From assembly GCA_964196055.1 (NCBI GenBank), contig CAXMSF010000251.1, positions 1-64,000 of the forward strand: a stretch of 64,000 nucleotides of DNA. The letters are read 5' to 3'. Each line of letters opens with the position of its first letter. The first letter of the stretch is position 1. This document shows positions 45,732-54,803 of the stretch, piece by piece. Under the pieces are notes generated by a model, which was not told where the DNA came from, did no database searches, and saw only the letters and a program-made list of their open reading frames with translations. This DNA comes from JAFDEI01 sp964196055. Lineage in GTDB: Bacteria; Myxococcota_A; UBA9160; SMWR01. The position numbers and the translations under genes were made by a program.

Positions 45732-46595
45732 ATGGCCACGACATCGAACCAGAACGTACTGATCGCTTCGATGCGGCGGTCCGGCGGGACGCTGCTGGTG
45801 CGGCTGCTCGAAGGGCATCCGGAGTGCAGTGTCTTCCCTTTCGAGCACTGCCATACCTCGAAGAAGGCGGTGTATCGCTGGCAGGACGACCGACTTTTCC
45901 GCTTCATGTCCCCGGGCAAGAAGATCCGAGTATGCGATTTCGGAAAGAACTTCCAGCGCAAGCTCACCCGCTACCACGGCGACGTCGACTCGACTGCGTT
46001 TCGACGCGACCTGATCGAGCTGGCTTCGCGAACGCACAGCGTTCGGGCGCTCTACCGGCCCGCAGCTTCGCTCTACTTCCAACACTTCCACGCTGCTTCG
46101 CTCCGACCCTCGCTCGTCAATCACTGCGCACGCCTGTGCATCCTGGCTCCCTGGCAGATCCGGCGCATCTTCGGTGATCACCGCTTGGTCGTCTCGGTTC
46201 GCGACCCGCGCGCCGTCTTCTCATCGCTCGAGCACAAGCGAAACCAGAGCTATGACGAAACGATCATCCCCGCGTTCTGCAACGAGTGGAAGCAATCAGT
46301 GGAGCGGTATCACCTGGGCGACGCACGAGCGATCTCGTTTCTCTTCGAGGATCTGCTGTCCGACCCGGAGCGGGTGATGCGCTCGCTGGCGGCCGAGCTC
46401 GACATCTCGTTCGACGAGGCCCTGCTCGATCCCACCAGACTGGGGGAACCAGCGAAGGCCAATACCAGCTTTTTACGCAGCACGGGGATCGACCCGTCGG
46501 CGGTCGACTCCTGGAAAGCCAGGCTGGACGAACGACCTCGGCGAGAAATCGAAGAGCGCCTCGGGCCGCTCATGCGACGCCTCGGTTACCTCTAG
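45732..46595 (+). CDS. Sulfotransferase family protein, 287 aa
   Basis: Contains the PAPS 5'-phosphosulfate loop SMRRSGGTLLVRLLEGHP (residues 13-30) and the 3'-phosphate motif VVSVRDPRAVFSSLEH near residue 155. The frame is open from 45501, but ATG 45732 places the P-loop at the usual distance from the N-terminus. No membrane anchor. Probably sulfates the polymer built by nearby glycosyltransferases. Confidence 0.84.
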   Translation: MATTSNQNVLIASMRRSGGTLLVRLLEGHPECSVFPFEHCHTSKKAVYRWQDDRLFRFMSPGKKIRVCDFGKNFQRKLTRYHGDVDSTAFRRDLIELASRTHSVRALYRPAASLYFQHFHAASLRPSLVNHCARLCILAPWQIRRIFGDHRLVVSVRDPRAVFSSLEHKRNQSYDETIIPAFCNEWKQSVERYHLGDARAISFLFEDLLSDPERVMRSLAAELDISFDEALLDPTRLGEPAKANTSFLRSTGIDPSAVDSWKARLDERPRREIEERLGPLMRRLGYL

Positions 46596-46664
46596 GCCGA
46601 TCGGCTGGCGGAATCCGCTGCGAGCGAAGCGTTCAGGTTTCCGCCGGGTTCCGAAGTCCCGCCA

Positions 46665-47489
46665 TCACGGGCTGGTTCCCGCTGAGGGGTCGGAGCTGCG
46701 GTGAACGGCGCCCGCCCGAATGTGCGGAAAGTCGGGCACCTCGGCGAATCCGAGGAACTTCGAGAGGGCGCGGTTGATCTCCGGGGCATCGAGATGCGTT
46801 CGCAGCAGTCGCCCGCTGCCCGCGAAGGTTCGGTTCACAGCATCCAGGTGCTCGCTGTAATTGCGAATCAGCGCGTCGCGATCCGACGGTTTCACCACAC
46901 TGCCCAGCGGCAGTCCGTACTGAATGGCCTCGAGGGCCCCGAGTACGCGATCACCTTCCGAGAGATTCCAATGGCGCGACAGCGAATCCCACCACTTTGC
47001 GGGCTCTCGCTCGACCACGATGAAGCGGCCGGCGGGGAAGGTCTCCGCCAGGCACTCATGCAGGCCGGGAAACGGCACATCGCCGAAGAAGTCGAAGCGG
47101 GCGAGGACGGGTGCCAGCGCCGCGACGCAACGCTGCGGATCACCCACGTAGGGTTGGAGGAGTTCCGCGTAGTGGACGCCGCAGTTCACGAAGACGGGCC
47201 AATGCAGGCCCCGCATGCCGAGTCTCTCGAGATACTCATGAACGCTGCGCGTACCGGTCTTCTGGTAACTGATGATGAAGACCAGCGGTCGATCCGAAAT
47301 GGAATCGAGTAACGCGCGCGCCGGTCCGAGTTGTGGACCTCCCAGCACCTTCTCGAGCTGCAGCGATGCGAGCCGCGGCCCCAGCCCCCTGCGCCTGATC
47401 CAGCGATTGAGCAGCTTTCGCTGTTCCCAACTGAGCCCGTCGGGCATGCCGGTTCTCAATAGGGCGAGCATGCCGTTGAACCAGGCCAT
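46665..47489 (-). CDS. Sulfotransferase-like protein, 274 aa
   Basis: VFIISYQKTGTRSVHEYLERLG contains a YQKTGTRS P-loop typical of sulfotransferases, and IVVEREPAKWWDSLSRHW holds the R-x-P motif with an aromatic-rich binding segment. ATG 47489 has GGAG 8 nt upstream; the earlier ATG at 47525 lacks it. It is convergent with the sulfotransferase at 45732 and 50 nt after the GT2 gene on the same strand. Confidence 0.76.
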   Translation of the reverse strand: MAWFNGMLALLRTGMPDGLSWEQRKLLNRWIRRRGLGPRLASLQLEKVLGGPQLGPARALLDSISDRPLVFIISYQKTGTRSVHEYLERLGMRGLHWPVFVNCGVHYAELLQPYVGDPQRCVAALAPVLARFDFFGDVPFPGLHECLAETFPAGRFIVVEREPAKWWDSLSRHWNLSEGDRVLGALEAIQYGLPLGSVVKPSDRDALIRNYSEHLDAVNRTFAGSGRLLRTHLDAPEINRALSKFLGFAEVPDFPHIRAGAVHRSSDPSAGTSP

Positions 47490-47539
47490 CGAAAAATCTC
47501 CAGGATCGACATCGAACGGACCCATCACGGGGGCACGTG

Positions 47540-48580
47540 TCAAACAGCCGGGTGTGCCCCGGGCTTGGTCGGCTCCGCGGCCTCGATGTGAGCGAGGACC
47601 CGATCGACATAAGGATCCCATGCAACCCGGCCGAGGGCAAAGGCGCGGCCGAGCTCCAGTGGCGACGCCGCGATCCAGGTCCGGTAATAGGAGCGGGCCT
47701 CGTCATCGCTCATGTGCGCCGTCGCGAGTTTCCACGCCTGCTTCGGAAAGCGGACCTTCTTGCCGCTGGGCCAGTGATCCGGGTATTCAGCCATGCGGCG
47801 GTATTTCTGCAACCACTGTTCCGCACCGGAAATGTTGAAGTGATAGTGAAAGCCGGCGCGCTCGATGCGAACGACGTCCAGGCGGTCGGCGTCCGGCCCC
47901 GAGACCCTCGACCACTTGTGAGTGGTGCGAAGACGGAGATCGGCGGACGTGCGCGCAATCGTCTTGCCCTGGTCGTGACCGAACCAACAGCGCCGCAGCT
48001 GCCGCTCGCCGCCGGGCGCGTCGGGCATCCGTCGCCTGATCGCCGGCGGCCGCGCCCGCGGTTGGACGAAATGATTCTTCCAGAAGGGCTGCCCGGGCCC
48101 GAGCCGCTGGGGAACGACCTCGACCGTCTCCATCGACACGACTTCCGTGGCCTCGGCGATCCGACTCAGCATTCGAGGCAGATTGCCGCGGTCTGCGGGA
48201 TTCGAGTCGAAGCCATGCCGGAACCCAGCACTGCGCCAGTCGCCGTCGACGGGAAGCGACTCGCCGGACGCGAACTCGTCCGCGTCCACGGCCAGCAACC
48301 AGTCGAAACCCTCGTCGCGCGCGATCTCTAGAACCGAAGTGATGCTGTTCGCCAGGTAGTGGGGCAGATATTCCTCGTCGTCCGAGCGGTCACGTTCGAT
48401 GGTCCGCACCCACGGAAAGGACTTCGCGATCTCCGCGCTTCCATCGGTGCAGCGATCGAGCACCACGTAAGCGCGCGTGACGCCGAGCGAGTGGTGATAC
48501 CTGAGGTTGTCGGCCAGGAACTCCGCTTCGTTTCGAACGCAGCTGACCTGAGCGACGGAAGGCGAGGATCCTCCGGTCAC
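47540..48580 (-). CDS. Glycosyltransferase family 2-like, 346 aa
   Basis: VSCVRNEAEFLADNLRYHHSLG is the N-terminal nucleotide-sugar motif, and LLAVDADEF the acidic D-x-D metal motif (residues 92-100). HYHFNISGAEQWLQKYRR resembles the DUF4422/GT2-4 C-terminal patch. The GTG start 48580 overlaps the stop of the GT92-like gene upstream (GTGA). Soluble. Confidence 0.82.
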   Translation of the reverse strand: MTGGSSPSVAQVSCVRNEAEFLADNLRYHHSLGVTRAYVVLDRCTDGSAEIAKSFPWVRTIERDRSDDEEYLPHYLANSITSVLEIARDEGFDWLLAVDADEFASGESLPVDGDWRSAGFRHGFDSNPADRGNLPRMLSRIAEATEVVSMETVEVVPQRLGPGQPFWKNHFVQPRARPPAIRRRMPDAPGGERQLRRCWFGHDQGKTIARTSADLRLRTTHKWSRVSGPDADRLDVVRIERAGFHYHFNISGAEQWLQKYRRMAEYPDHWPSGKKVRFPKQAWKLATAHMSDDEARSYYRTWIAASPLELGRAFALGRVAWDPYVDRVLAHIEAAEPTKPGAHPAV

Positions 48581-49524
48581 GATCGGGCCGCCGCCAACGC
48601 GCGCTCGAGAGGCCGGAGGAAGCGCTGGATCGTGCGGTCTTCGACCGGATTTCGCTCGATCATCTCGGAGAACCGCACTCGGCGTTCGGCGGCGAGATCA
48701 CCCGGCACACCATCGCTCTCGGTCGCCGGCCTGGCCGCGCTTCCCTTCGTGACCTTGCGCTGGAAGTCCTCTTTCGATCGCGTGAAGTAGTGGTTCAACC
48801 GGAAGACTTCGTCTGCGATCAGGTTGCGATCCTTGTAGCTCTTGTAGTCGACGCGTTCCTTTCGCTCATTGCATGCCGACCGCGCACCGGTCTTCATGTC
48901 GAACATGTGAACACCAACCACACGCGACACGCAGGTGGGATCGACGATGCACTTCACCTTGAGCAACTCGTCCTCATCCAGGGGCGGCGGGAACGGAGCG
49001 CGCATCACGTAGTTTCCGATCACCGTCCCGCCGGGTCGCGTCGCGTGACCTGAAAAACCGAACATCCGCCAGGGAATGGCGATGGCGGGAATGTCTTCGT
49101 AGCGTCGCAGTGCGTCCGTCAACGTCTCCGCCACCGCCGGGTAGAGGAATTCGTCCGCGTCGAGAAACGTCATCCAACGCCACTGTGGTCCGTACGTGCA
49201 CAGAGCGTGCGCATAGGCGTAGACCTGGGGACCGGTGTCCAGGTCGAAGCGGGGCCAATGAGTGAGGGTGACGAACCCTGCGCGCGCATAGCGCCCCAAT
49301 ATTTCGAGCGTATCGTCCCGACTGCCGTTATCGTAAACGTAGATATGCCCGCAGCCCATCAGCCGGTGGAACTCCAACCACTCTTCGATGTAGGCCCCCT
49401 CGTCCTTGACGATGACCACCGCGGCGAGTTCACCGAAACCGTCGCGCGAGCGTTCCACCGGAGGGATGGCCAACTTCTTCCGCGAGCCCAGCTTCCGGGA
49501 CTGCTTGCGGGATCTGAAGAACAT
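48577..49524 (-). CDS. Glycosyltransferase family 92/2-like, 315 aa
   Basis: VVIVKDEGAYIEEWLEFHRLMG at the start, YVYDNGSRDDT and the metal motif FLDADEFLYP near residue 125. GGTVIGNYVMRAPF and DRNLIADEVFRLNHYFTRS follow. It resembles GT92 enzymes, with a basic N-terminal extension (residues 1-30). ATG 49524 has AAGGA before it. Co-translated with the GT2 gene downstream. Confidence 0.84.
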   Translation of the reverse strand: MFFRSRKQSRKLGSRKKLAIPPVERSRDGFGELAAVVIVKDEGAYIEEWLEFHRLMGCGHIYVYDNGSRDDTLEILGRYARAGFVTLTHWPRFDLDTGPQVYAYAHALCTYGPQWRWMTFLDADEFLYPAVAETLTDALRRYEDIPAIAIPWRMFGFSGHATRPGGTVIGNYVMRAPFPPPLDEDELLKVKCIVDPTCVSRVVGVHMFDMKTGARSACNERKERVDYKSYKDRNLIADEVFRLNHYFTRSKEDFQRKVTKGSAARPATESDGVPGDLAAERRVRFSEMIERNPVEDRTIQRFLRPLERALAAARS

Positions 49525-49838
49525 TCGAATTCCTTCCGGCCCGGACGCTCGCCGGCGAACGTTGCGAAGGCGCTGGAGGTTAGAGGAGCCCCGGCTGCGG
49601 AGGCAAGAATCGCGCTGATGCGCGCGAAAGATAGCCGCTGTCGCTCGCTCACGTGCGCGCTCGCGCGGCGTTCGGCAGACGCCTGCGACGCCGATTTGTA
49701 GTAGGATCCGCACCTCGCTCGGACCCGCGGGGTCCCGAGCGTTCTCCGACGCCCCTCTCGATGATTGCAGAGAGTGTGCGATCTCCTATTTCCCCCGGCT
49801 GGCGACGATGTTGCACGCTGCCCGGCTGCGGAGGATCG
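49525..49838. other. Divergent intergenic region
   Basis: A 314-bp spacer between the minus-strand glycosyltransferase operon and the CDP-alcohol phosphotransferase gene. I see no gene; the open frame leading into the downstream gene has no start-like context. Promoters for both directions are expected but not identified. Confidence 0.5.
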
Positions 49839-51173
49839 ATGCGCATTTGGATTGACGCCACCCAACCCGAGAGCCGGGTCGAAATCTTCTCAATGACGTT
49901 GTTGGAGCGCCAGTTACGGGCGATCGCCGACAGTTCGCGGAAGATTCGATCGCTCAAGGTCGCAGTCCAGAAAGCCGGCATCGACGCCGCGCGGCGATCG
50001 ATCGTCGGTCTCTCCAAGAAGTGCCTCCGTCCCAGCGAGATCTGGGTCGAGCTGTCACCCGGTGAACCGGATCCCAACTGGATTCCGGAAGAGTTCACTT
50101 CGAAACTCCCAATCCGTTGGATGCGGGAGCCGGGCTCGACGCGAGAGCGTCTACAACGAGCCTTGAAGAACGCGGCGGGTGAGACGGTGCTGGCGTTCTC
50201 GGGCGACTCCGTGATCGACCAGCGCTTGATCGAGCACATGGCCTGGTGGTCGGGGGGTAGTGCCGCATTCATCAGCGAGGAAGGCGACGAGAGCGCGACG
50301 ATCATGCGGCTGGAGCAGCCTCTTCCGGAGTCGTCCGCCGACGAGAATTCATTGCTCGAAGTCGCCCGCAATGCGGTCAAGGCGGGGGCGATCAAGCAAC
50401 TCGACCCGGGCGACATGGACACCTACATCAAGAAGCTTCGGCGCGATCTGGCGATGTACGCCTTCCGCGTCGCAGACGAAGCCGGCCGTTCCCGGATCGA
50501 ACGTTTCCTCTTCGACTCGAATTACAAGGGATCGACGGATTTCATGACCAAGTGGGTATACCCACCCTTGGTCTGGCGCATGCTGCTGCCGCTCACCCGG
50601 CGGCGTGTTCACCCGAACCTGGTGACGTTCATCGGCATGACAGCCTGCTTCGCGGCGGTTCCGTTCTTCGCCGCCGGCATGTGGCTACCCGGGCTCGTGC
50701 TCGCCTATGTCATGAGCATCCTCGACTCCGTCGACGGAAAGCTCGCGCGAGTCACCTTTCAGTCCAGCGAACAGGGCGACGTTCTCGACCACGGTGTCGA
50801 CACCATCCACCCCCCCTTCTGGTACTGGGCATGGGGCTGGGCGCTGTCCGGCGGCGACATCTCCTCGGGGGTCTTCCTCGCATCCCTGTGGATGTCGCTC
50901 TTCTACATCTTCGACCGGATCATGGAAACGCTGTTCACCGCGAGCACGGGCAAGTCGATCCACGGCTACACCGAGTTCGACGCTCGCATGCGGACCTTCA
51001 TCTCCCGGCGCAACGTGAACCTCGCACTGTTCACGGTCGCGCTTCCGCTCGGCCTCGCGATTCCGTCCTTCTACGTGATCGTCGGCTGGCAGGCCGCCAG
51101 TGCGATCTTCCACCTGAGCCGCGTGATCCATTTCTGGAACGTGAGTGACAGCGACGTGATGGATTCCGCGTAG
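49839..51173 (+). CDS. CDP-alcohol phosphatidyltransferase with N-terminal nucleotidyltransferase-like domain, 444 aa
   Basis: The C-terminal half is a membrane CDP-alcohol phosphotransferase with the full motif DGxxARx8Gx3Dx3D (DGKLAR ... GDVLDHGVD) and about six helices. The N-terminal 215 residues (LLERQLRAIADSSRKIRSL, VLAFSGDSVID) look like a degenerate nucleotidyltransferase, as in bifunctional IPCT-DIPPS enzymes. The pair could make a CDP-polyol and use it for a phosphodiester lipid. ATG 49839 has GGAGG 5 nt upstream. Start and stop are clear; the first domain lacks a canonical GxGxR loop. Confidence 0.83.
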   Translation: MRIWIDATQPESRVEIFSMTLLERQLRAIADSSRKIRSLKVAVQKAGIDAARRSIVGLSKKCLRPSEIWVELSPGEPDPNWIPEEFTSKLPIRWMREPGSTRERLQRALKNAAGETVLAFSGDSVIDQRLIEHMAWWSGGSAAFISEEGDESATIMRLEQPLPESSADENSLLEVARNAVKAGAIKQLDPGDMDTYIKKLRRDLAMYAFRVADEAGRSRIERFLFDSNYKGSTDFMTKWVYPPLVWRMLLPLTRRRVHPNLVTFIGMTACFAAVPFFAAGMWLPGLVLAYVMSILDSVDGKLARVTFQSSEQGDVLDHGVDTIHPPFWYWAWGWALSGGDISSGVFLASLWMSLFYIFDRIMETLFTASTGKSIHGYTEFDARMRTFISRRNVNLALFTVALPLGLAIPSFYVIVGWQAASAIFHLSRVIHFWNVSDSDVMDSA

Positions 51174-51183
51174 CGCAGCGTTC

Positions 51184-52563
51184 TCAATCCGCCTCGATTC
51201 GATAGACATGCTCGGCCACCGGTTCGACCCCGACTCCGCCGAAGCGACCGAGGCAACCATCGAGACGAGCGATCAGGTCGCGCAGATCGGCTTCGGCGAC
51301 GCCCGGAAAACGCTTCTCGTGGCGTTCGCCCTTGCCCAGGTGGTGAGTCGGCGATGCGACGGCATGGCCCTTCTTTCGGCTCCGACGGCGCGCGGCCCGG
51401 CCTCCCCGCAGCCGGTCGAATAGCGAAGCCCGGGGGAGCTCCTTGCGCTCGGATTCCTGGTTTGCCACCACGTCGACGATTCGGTCGGAGGCAAACGGGC
51501 CGCTCAGGCTCTCGAGGTATTCGTCGATCGGCCTCCGCTCGGCCGGAGGCGGTGCGCACGGCAACTCGCCGCGGGCAGCCCGCTCGAGCATGGCGCGCAT
51601 TTCGTCGAGGCTCACGCATTCGTGGCCGAGCGAATTCGGAAGATCGGAATCAAAAGCGTCGGACTTCACGGGTCGGTAGCTGACGACCGGCCGGCCGAGT
51701 GCATACGCTTCGATCGCGGTCGTGCAGCCGTTGTGGACGAGAACGTCGGCAGCGAGAAGCCAGGGAATCACATTGCCGTCGTGAACGACCTCGACGTTGT
51801 CGTACCCCGCGGCGGCGGCGACCCAGGGCTCCGGCCGTTCGTTGGGATGCGGACGAACGACGAGAGTTCGATTCGGCAAGCTCGAAGCGACATCGGGAAT
51901 CATGGCTCGAAACGCGTCGAAGAGGGCACGTTTGTGCTCGAGATAGCCGGGCGAGAGGCCGCCGCCTGCTCCGCCCGGGGCACCCCGAGCCGGAGCAGGC
52001 GAATCCGACGCCTCGAGCTGGTAACGAAATCCGTTGACCTTCGAGAAGTTCGTGTTCAGCAGCGCAAACCTGCCGTGGCGATCGCGAAGACGACGCACGT
52101 CGTCGTCGAAGAACCCGCGCAGCTCGGGTCGCAGCAGATCGATGCGCGGGTGCCCCGTGGTGAAAATCGGAGTTGCGTCGAAACCGGGAAATTTCCGAAA
52201 CATCTCCGCATTGTCGCGGCCCCACGCGAACAGGAACGACACTTCCGCCAGCGCCTCCGACGACATGCGCCGTCGGAAATAGTGCTCGGCCGAAGGATAG
52301 ACGAGGGCCTCTTCGTCCCAGACGCCGATCTCGTGACCCAGCTTTCGCAGGATCCGGAACATCCGCGTGCTCCGGCGCGTCATGCTCTTCGACAGGTAGG
52401 TTCCGCGCGGAAAGCGCGTGATGTAATCATCGACCTGCGTGCGATGCCCGAGAATCGAGACGAAACCGCGTTGCGCGGCGACACAAGCCAGCAACAACTT
52501 GGAATCGAATTCACGAACCTGGATTTCGACGGGAATGATCAGCGTGGGTTTCGATGCCGACAC
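51184..52563 (-). CDS. Surface carbohydrate biosynthesis protein, paralogue 4, 459 aa
   Basis: Belongs to the same family as the other three: IPVEIQVREFDSKL, GHEIGVWDEEALV, GHPRIDLLRPEL, LNTNF, VVRPHPNE, HNGCTTAIEA. The first in-frame ATG is far upstream (52689); alignment with the paralogues points to a GTG at 52563, though no Shine-Dalgarno is visible. Convergent with the CDP-alcohol phosphotransferase gene, 10 nt apart. Confidence 0.82.
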   Translation of the reverse strand: MSASKPTLIIPVEIQVREFDSKLLLACVAAQRGFVSILGHRTQVDDYITRFPRGTYLSKSMTRRSTRMFRILRKLGHEIGVWDEEALVYPSAEHYFRRRMSSEALAEVSFLFAWGRDNAEMFRKFPGFDATPIFTTGHPRIDLLRPELRGFFDDDVRRLRDRHGRFALLNTNFSKVNGFRYQLEASDSPAPARGAPGGAGGGLSPGYLEHKRALFDAFRAMIPDVASSLPNRTLVVRPHPNERPEPWVAAAAGYDNVEVVHDGNVIPWLLAADVLVHNGCTTAIEAYALGRPVVSYRPVKSDAFDSDLPNSLGHECVSLDEMRAMLERAARGELPCAPPPAERRPIDEYLESLSGPFASDRIVDVVANQESERKELPRASLFDRLRGGRAARRRSRKKGHAVASPTHHLGKGERHEKRFPGVAEADLRDLIARLDGCLGRFGGVGVEPVAEHVYRIEAD

Positions 52564-52675
52564 AGCAGATGTTTGTAACAGCCGCACCCCGTTTCCGCCA
52601 TCGAACACCCGCTCACGACACCCGTGGCCAACAAAGGCATGTCCGTCCGGATCGAATTCGGCCGGACTCCCGACC

Positions 52676-52880
52676 GTGATGCGCGACAAGCCGCTCTCGC
52701 CCTCGGACTACCTCGCGCGCCCGATACTCGTCGATCCGCTGCGAGTCGAGGACTGCTGTCTGATCTCGGACGGCGGCGCCGCCTGCATCATGACGACCCC
52801 CGAACGCGCACGGGATCTGCGCAAACCGCCGGTGCTGGTCGAAGGTGTGGGGATGGGGATGGTCGCGCAGCTGAATCAGG
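52676..52880 (+). pseudogene. Internal fragment of a thiolase gene
   Basis: MRDKPLSPSDYLARPILVDPL, RVEDCCLISDGGAACIMTT and ERARDLRKPPVLVEGVG match the middle of SCP-x/lipid-transfer type thiolases. It has no active-site Cys segment and no C-terminal GHPxGxTG, so only about 70 codons survive. It marks a deletion or rearrangement between the surface-carbohydrate gene and the lipoprotein gene. Confidence 0.65.
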
Positions 52881-52886
52881 CCGTCG

Positions 52887-53297
52887 CTACTGCCCGTCCG
52901 CAGGAGCGGGTTCCGCCTCGGGGGGTTGGACGCGCTTGTAGGCGACGCGGCCGCTGGGCCTGTCGAGCACTACCCGGTTCTCGTCGACGATCGTGTAGAC
53001 GAGGCCCTCGCCATCCGGCCGGGTGACGATGACGCGGCCGTCCGCGATCTCGTAGCCGACCGATTGGGACTTTCCGCTCATCACCATCTTGTCCTCTCGG
53101 AACTCGATCTCCTCGACCCCGGAGAACCCCATGCTGATGACCGCACCGGCCGCTGCGAGACCTTCGCTCGCGTCGGCGTCGAAGACCCAGCGGCCGAGGA
53201 GAGGGTTGGTCTCGCCGCAGGCGGTCACGACGATGGGCAGGAGCAGAATGAGCGTCGCGAGTATCGGGTGAATCGGACGGAACGGACGGTTCATCAT
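52887..53297 (-). CDS. Small lipoprotein with a beta-strand-rich domain, 136 aa
   Basis: Signal peptide with lipobox IVVTAC near residue 27. The mature part starts with NPLLGRWVFDADAS and has alternating strands (EEIEFREDKMVMSGKS, GRVIVTRPDG, NRVVLDRPSG), suggesting a lipocalin-like or small barrel. It ends in a Pro-rich tail. GAGGAG 7 nt before ATG 53297 supports the start. Function unknown. Confidence 0.72.
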   Translation of the reverse strand: MMNRPFRPIHPILATLILLLPIVVTACGETNPLLGRWVFDADASEGLAAAGAVISMGFSGVEEIEFREDKMVMSGKSQSVGYEIADGRVIVTRPDGEGLVYTIVDENRVVLDRPSGRVAYKRVQPPEAEPAPADGQ

Positions 53298-53554
53298 CGA
53301 AGCTCTCCTCGTTCTGAATGGATCGGCCCCGAGTCTAGCCCGGAGAACCAGGAGCGGAAAGTTGGGGTTGCGGGATCTTCGACGACCGTTGCGCTGATCC
53401 CGGAAACAATCGATCGAATCACAGGCCCGAGACGGGCGCCGACCGACATCGCCGGCGTGTTACCATCGATCCTCGAATTCGTGCGGTGTTGGGCGACCGG
53501 TCGAGCGCCCGGAAGCCCCCCCGACGAACGAACGGATCGGCGAGACGACCGACG

Positions 53555-54282
53555 ATGCGATGGCAACGCGGCCCCCGAAGTCGCAACCTGGAGTATCGGC
53601 GTTCACAACGCCCGCGGCGCGCGGGCTTGGGCGGTGGCGGGATCCGCGTGCCGCTCCCGCGTGGACGCGGCGGCCGGTTGAGCTTCACCGGGATTCTCGT
53701 CGTGCTCGGAGTCTCCTGGCTGCTCGGCATCAACCGCTGACCCTGCTCGGGGGTCTCGGTGCCGGAAGCCCCACTCGAGTGGGGATCGACCCGGGCCGGT
53801 CGTTCGGCGATCCACAGTCGGATGTCGGCGCGCGCGAGCCTCTCCGCACGACACCGGAAGAAGAAGAACTCGTCGACTTCGTATCCTTCGTCATCGACGA
53901 CGTGCAGCTCACGTGGACGAAGCTGTTGCCGGGCTACCGCGATGCGAAGGTGGTGCTGTTTCGCGGCGCAACCCAATCCGGCTGCGGTGTCGGGCGCAGC
54001 GAGATGGGCCCGTTCTACTGTCCGCGTGATCAGAAGGTCTACGTCGACCTCGGTTTCTTCGAAGATCTGCGGGCGCGCTTCGGTGCGCCGGGCGACTTCG
54101 CGCAGGCCTACGTACTCGGGCACGAAATCGGCCACCATATCCAGACTCTCACCGGCGTGAGCGAGCAGGTACGGCGCGAGCAGACCGCAAACCGCGGCGG
54201 CGCAATCGACCTCTCCTCCGACGCCTGCCTGATCGGGCACTGCTACTTCGCAGCATTTTTCTTCTATGCTCGTTCTTCGTGA
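53555..54282 (+). pseudogene. YpfJ-like neutral zinc metallopeptidase, frameshifted and truncated
   Basis: Frame 1 starts MRWQRGPRSRNLEYRR and carries the membrane helix FTGILVVLGVSWLLGIN, ending at 53740. One missing C in a CC run would join it to frame 2 (PLTLLGG ... LVDFVSF ... QSGCGVGRSEMGPFYCPRDQKVY), which holds the zinc motif HEIGHH near 54120. The end is replaced by SSDACLIGHCYFAAFFFYARSS, without the usual ELQADC third-ligand block. So the enzyme is inactive as it stands. The last bases overlap the GTPase start. Confidence 0.72.
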
Positions 54283-54797
54283 CCGTCGCGAAGAAGATCT
54301 GCATGCTCGGAGACCCGGGGGCCGGCAAGACCTCGCTGGTCCGCCGCTACGTGCTGGACGAGTTCACGGACGATTACCAAACGACCCTGGGCGTCAACGT
54401 CTACAAGTACGAAGACGAGATCGTGGCCGAGGGTGCCGTTACGCATTTCAAGCAGATTCTGTGGGACGTCGAGGGAGGGCTCCAGCGCGAGTCGCTGCTC
54501 GCCAACTACCTGGGCGGCGCATCGGGAGCCATCATCGTCGGTGACGTCACCTGGAGCGACTGCGCGGAGACGATGCGGGCGAATGCCGATCGCTTCCGAG
54601 AAACCTGCCTCGACAGCCCCGCGGTGTTCGCGGTGAACAAGATGGACCGAGTCGAGAAGTCCCGGCGGTTGGTCGATGTCGAGCGCCTCGCGCGAGAGTT
54701 CGGCGGCATTGTGAAATACACGAGCGCCGCTACCGGCGCCGAGGTCACTTCGTTGTTTCGGGCGCTCGCGCGCCGGATCCTGGGCGTGGCGGACTGA
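54279..54797 (+). CDS. Ras/Rab-like small GTPase, 172 aa
   Basis: The P-loop GDPGAGKTS (residues 11-19), a Thr in switch I (YQTTLGV), DxxG as WDVEGG (63-67), NKMD (120-123) and SAATG form a complete Ras-like GTPase. No membrane anchor or C-terminal lipidation site is seen. The GTG start at 54279 overlaps the stop of the broken metallopeptidase frame (GTGA). The histidine kinase gene follows 6 nt later, so the two are probably produced together. The role is unknown; a polarity or signalling switch is possible. Confidence 0.85.
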   Translation: MTVAKKICMLGDPGAGKTSLVRRYVLDEFTDDYQTTLGVNVYKYEDEIVAEGAVTHFKQILWDVEGGLQRESLLANYLGGASGAIIVGDVTWSDCAETMRANADRFRETCLDSPAVFAVNKMDRVEKSRRLVDVERLAREFGGIVKYTSAATGAEVTSLFRALARRILGVAD

Positions 54798-54803
54798 CGG
54801 CTG

